Of a stretch of 64,000 nt of DNA, positions 60,230-64,000 are shown piece after piece. Under the pieces are notes generated by a model. The model searched no databases and was not told the DNA's origin. It saw only the letters and a program-made list of their open reading frames with translations. Where the stretch lies: positions 12,134,854-12,198,853 of the forward strand of contig NC_083897.1 of the NCBI RefSeq assembly GCF_032452875.1. The letters run 5' to 3'. The DNA comes from Bos javanicus (taxonomy: Eukaryota; Chordata; Mammalia; Artiodactyla; Bovidae). The translations under genes were made by a program, and so were the position numbers. Position 1 is the first letter of the stretch. Each line of letters opens with the position of its first letter.

Positions 60230-61440
60230 TACATTTAAAATATTTCACCTATAATAGCATCAAAGAGAATACTTAGGAATAAATGTAACAAAATATTTAT
60301 GACTTCTATACCAAGAAAACACACAATAATGAAAAAAAATGGATAAAAGCTAAACAAAATTGAATTAATTCCCAAATCATGAATTATAAGGCTTAATATT
60401 GTCAAAATGATAATACTTCCCATATTAATTTACAGATTCATCACAATTATTAACAAAATCTCAGCTTGTTACAGCAACTGATAAATCAATTCTAAAATTC
60501 TCATTGGAATGCAGGAAATTGAGAATAGCCAAACCAAGCTTGAAAAAGATCAGATTTGGATGACTAAAACTTCCTGATTTAAAAATTACTACTAAGCTAC
60601 TATAATCAGGACAGTGTAGCACTTGCCTGTGTCTATATACATAAGTAGAATAGAGTTATAATTTATAATTAAGTGTATACATTTTTAGTCAATTGAGTTT
60701 TGAAAATAGTGCAGTGATGAGTGCAGTCACTATGGAAAACACCATGGAAGTACCTCAAAAAATTAAAAATAGAACTACTATATGACCTGTCAAATTCACT
60801 TCTGAGTATTTATCACAAGAAAACAAAAATATTACCTTGGAAAGATATATGCACCCCCTTCTTCCACGAAACATTGTTTACAAGAGCCAAGATATGTAAA
60901 AAACCATGTCTATCATTAAATAAAGGATAAAGAAAACGTGGTATGCATGTACACACACACACAATGGAATATTATTAAGTCATAAAAAGAAGGAAATATT
61001 GCCATCTGCTACATCATGTATAAACTTTTAGGACACTATGCTAAGTGAAATAAGTTGGACAGAGAAAGACAAATACTGCATGATCTTATTGATATGTAGA
61101 TCTAAACAAAAGAGAGATTATAGATACAGAAACAAGTTGGTAGATTTCAGAAATTGCAGATGGGGAATGGGTCACATGGGTGAAGGAGGTTAAAAGGTAT
61201 ACACTTCAAGTTATAAAATGAATACGTCATGAGAGTGTAATGTGCACTGTGGTGACTGCAATAATAGTGTATTGCATACTTGAGAGTTGACAATAAGGTA
61301 GATCTTAAAGTTCTTATCACAAGAAAAAATTGTATAACTATGTATATGTTAACTGGATTTATTGAGGTTATCATTTTGAAATATATACAAATATTGAATC
61401 ATGTTATAAATCTAAAATTAATGTAATGCTACCTCCATTG
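60230..61440 (+). repeat. Old L1 ORF2 to 3' end
   Basis: Plus-strand decayed L1 (TAGGAATAAATGTAACAAAA; GGACACTATGCTAAGTGAAA; GACAGAGAAAGACAAATAC). Confidence 0.65.
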
Positions 61441-61479
61441 TAATTCCATATATAGATAACAGGTGAGGAAATAAAAATA

Positions 61480-62285
61480 TTTAATATTATTATTCATTAA
61501 GGAAATGTTAATTAAACCACAATGATATACACCTATCAAATGACTTAAATAAAAACTACTGGCAATGCCAAATGCTAACATAGATGCAAAACAACTAGAT
61601 AACTCATAAATTTCTGTTGGAAATATAATATGGTACAGCCACTCTTGGAAAAAGCCATTACTTAAAACCTAAAAATGACTTTACCATGCAACCATTGCAC
61701 TCTCAGCATTTATCCTAGAGAAATAAAAACTAACTTTGACACAAAATGTCTGTATATAAATGTTTAGAGGAGCTTGATTCCTAAAAGTCAAAATTAGAAA
61801 GAACTCAGATGTCCTTCAATGGATGAATACTGTTACATCCATATCATTACAAATTACTTCACAATGAAAAGGAATGAACTACCGATGTAATCTGTTAATC
61901 TTCAGGGAATCATAGTAAGTTAAAATATACATATACTAGAATTTTACATACAATATGATTACATGAATAAAAGATACTTTAATGACAAAATTATAGAAGT
62001 GGAGAACAGATTGATGGTTACCAGGAAGTCAGGAGTGGGTAATTGGAACAGTGAAGTGTGTGGGTGATAAAATGGCAATATAAGGGATCTTTACGGTGGT
62101 GGAAACATTCTTTGTCTGGACTGTATTGATGTTAATACCTTGGTTGTAATATTGTACTGCAGTGTTGCAAGATGTTACCATTGGGTTAAGACTAGGTAAA
62201 AACTACATGGATTCTCTGTGTATTATTTTTTACAACTGCATGTGAACATATATTTGTCTTCAAATAAAAATTTGATTTTAAAAAG
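61480..62285 (+). repeat. Old L1 ORF2 to 3' end
   Basis: A second plus-strand decayed copy (ATGTCCTTCAATGGATGAAT; GATGGTTACCAGGAAGTCAG; ending AAATAAAAATTTGATT). Confidence 0.6.
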
Positions 62286-62299
62286 AGTAGTATTTTCAA

Positions 62300-63035
62300 A
62301 AGATAAAGCTGGGATAACTGCACAGACACATGCAAATGAATGGCATTCAACCACCTACCCCCAATCACACAAAAATTAACTCAAAACACATCAAAAACTC
62401 AAGTAAAAGAGCTGAAATTATAGTATATTCTTAGATGAATAAAAGAGGTATAATGAATATGGAAAATGATTTAAATAGGCATTTGTCCAAAGACTACATA
62501 TGAATGACCAATAAGCATATAAGATATTTAACATCACTAATCATTAAGGAAATGCAAATCAAAGCCATAGTGATGTACTATTTCATGCCCACTACAATAT
62601 TTATAGTTCAAAAGACAGAAAATAACAAATGTTGGCAAGAATGTGGAGAAATCAGAGCTATCGTGCATTGCTATTTAGAATGTAAAATGTTACAACCACT
62701 TTGTAAAATAGTCTCACAATTCCTCGCAAGGTTAAACACAGTTATCAGATGACCCAGCCTTTCAACTATTAACTATAGAACTAAGAGAAATGAAGATATA
62801 TATCTACATGAATGTTGCACATAAATGTTTCCAGCAACATTATTTATTATTTGCAATATCTGAAACGTGAAAATAACCCAAATGTTGGTCAACTGAAAAA
62901 AAATGGACAAATCAATTCTGGATATTCATCCACAATAATTAATGAAGTATTGATCATGATATTAAAAGTAGGAGAAACCAAAGGCCATATATTATATGAT
63001 TCAATTAATATGATGTTAGTTAAATGAAGAAGGGG
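62300..63035 (+). repeat. Old L1 ORF2 C-terminal part
   Basis: Plus-strand fragment; an 82-codon frame (62504-62752) still reads like L1 ORF2 (TSLIIKEMQIKAI), otherwise decayed. Confidence 0.6.
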
Positions 63036-63045
63036 TAGTTGCTAT

Positions 63046-63250
63046 GTTGTTGCCAAGTTGTGTCTGACTCTTTGGAACCCCATGAGCTATATCCTGCCAG
63101 GCTCCTTGGTCCATGGGATTTCCCAGGCAAGAATACTGGAATGGGTTGCCATTTTCTTCTCCAGGGGATCTTCCCGACCCAGGGCTTGAACCCATGTATC
63201 TTGGATTCGTAGACAGATTCTTTACTGCTGGGCCACCAGGGAAGCCCCAC
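63046..63250 (-). mobile_element. Bov-tA SINE
   Basis: Minus-strand full copy; flanks TAGTTGCTAT (63036-63045) and TAATTGCTAT (63251-63260) match at 9 of 10. Confidence 0.9.
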
Positions 63251-63260
63251 TAATTGCTAT

Positions 63261-64000
63261 AAGATTTATTTATTTGTAAAATGAAATAATCTGGAATTAG
63301 TGGTGATGGATACACAATTATATAACTATAGTAAAAAAAAAAAAAAAAGAAGTGTATTATCAAAACTGGGTCCTTTATTCCTGGTGATCTTTCTTGGTCT
63401 GATAATATTTAACAGATATAATTCTTTACTGTATAGTCTAACTTCTGCTTCATGATACACAAATACACACATATGTATTTACATATTCTAAAATATGCAC
63501 ATATATAAAATATATCTTTATGACACACTTCATTATTTTTTCATTTAATGACTTAAATACTTTTTTTTCATAAGGTGTATCTTGATCACCCAGTATAACA
63601 GAGTAAGCTCTATGATTTATCTTCCATGGCACTTATCACCATATAGGGTGGCCAACTCTATAATTTGCCTGAAACTTTCTGAGCTTTGCTGAAAAGCCTC
63701 ATGTACAGGGAATCCCCTCAGCCCCAGGAAATCCAGGACAATTGATCACTGTACAACCTACAATTTTGTTTATTAGTCTTTCATTCCTCTATAACATAAC
63801 CTCTAAGAGAATAGGGACTTGATCTGTCTTCTTAACGTCTATATCCCATACTTCAAAATATTTGCACATTATTAGTTTATATTCATTCCTTGAAATTGTC
63901 TTATTTTTATATACTTATCTAAGTTATATCATATTCAAATCCTATTTTTATGTTTTATTTAAACTTGATTTTTAAGATAATAAAATAATATACATCAAAT
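63261..64000. other. Unclassified AT-rich DNA
   Basis: No gene or assignable repeat; an A-run near 63333-63348. Confidence 0.4.

Noticed and set aside
1..64000. CRISPR array, phage or bacterial defence locus
   Set aside because: The repeats are interspersed retroelements with target-site duplications; no array of regular spacing, no operon structure and no prokaryotic gene is present.

Overview
This is a gene-poor, repeat-saturated stretch of ruminant nuclear DNA, most likely bovid and probably cattle or a close relative. BovB (RTE-type) LINEs, ruminant L1 elements with the cattle-type 3' end, Bov-tA/BovA SINEs and cetartiodactyl tRNA-derived (CHR-like) SINEs fill most of it. No bacterial or phage gene, rRNA, functional tRNA or CRISPR array is visible.

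The only intact cellular gene I can support is a single-exon actin-related gene on the minus strand at 48655-49788 (377 codons), which I read as ACTRT1 (ARP-T1), a sperm-head actin-related protein. ACTRT1 is X-linked in human, and the LINE-dense surroundings fit an X-chromosome origin (inference). It has a poly(A) signal about 95 bases past the stop. Upstream, on the promoter side, lie a perfect RFX-type X-box and a GC box, in a repeat-free island of about 2.2 kb (roughly 48140-50390).

Layout. 1-13 kb: BovB fragments, several Bov-tA SINEs, and a BovB split by a 2.4-kb 5'-truncated L1 (4617-7875). 14-19 kb: a BovB with its reverse-transcriptase region, an L1 with an inverted 5' end and exact 14-bp target-site duplications, and a three-layer nest (old L1, Bov-tA, 73-bp L1 tail). 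20-27 kb: SINEs and BovB copies in old L1 and unclassified AT-rich DNA. 28.6-37.1 kb: one old, nearly full-length L1 (5' UTR, ORF1, ORF2, 3' end) carrying two inverted BovB copies, a BovA dimer and another rearranged L1. 38-42 kb: ORF1-type L1 relic and a BovB with an inverted 5' half that keeps the endonuclease region. 45-48 kb: endogenous-retrovirus LTR pieces, then the ACTRT1 island. 50-56 kb: an old L1, ancient repeats, then a Tigger1 DNA transposon into which a CHR-like SINE, a processed retrocopy of an unidentified mRNA (itself hit by an L1) and a BovA have inserted, each leaving recognisable target-site duplications. 56-64 kb: old L1 pieces, one more BovB and a Bov-tA.

The window works as a layered record of retrotransposition rather than as a gene system. 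I found no new multi-gene system. The most useful leads are the ACTRT1 promoter motif, the unidentified retrocopy with its odd 31-bp inverted repeat, and a series of precisely bounded unusual insertions (5' inversions in both L1 and BovB, and three L1 insertions under 90 bp). Family names come from pattern recognition and no database search was run; repeat borders without a stated duplication are approximate to about 10-30 bases.
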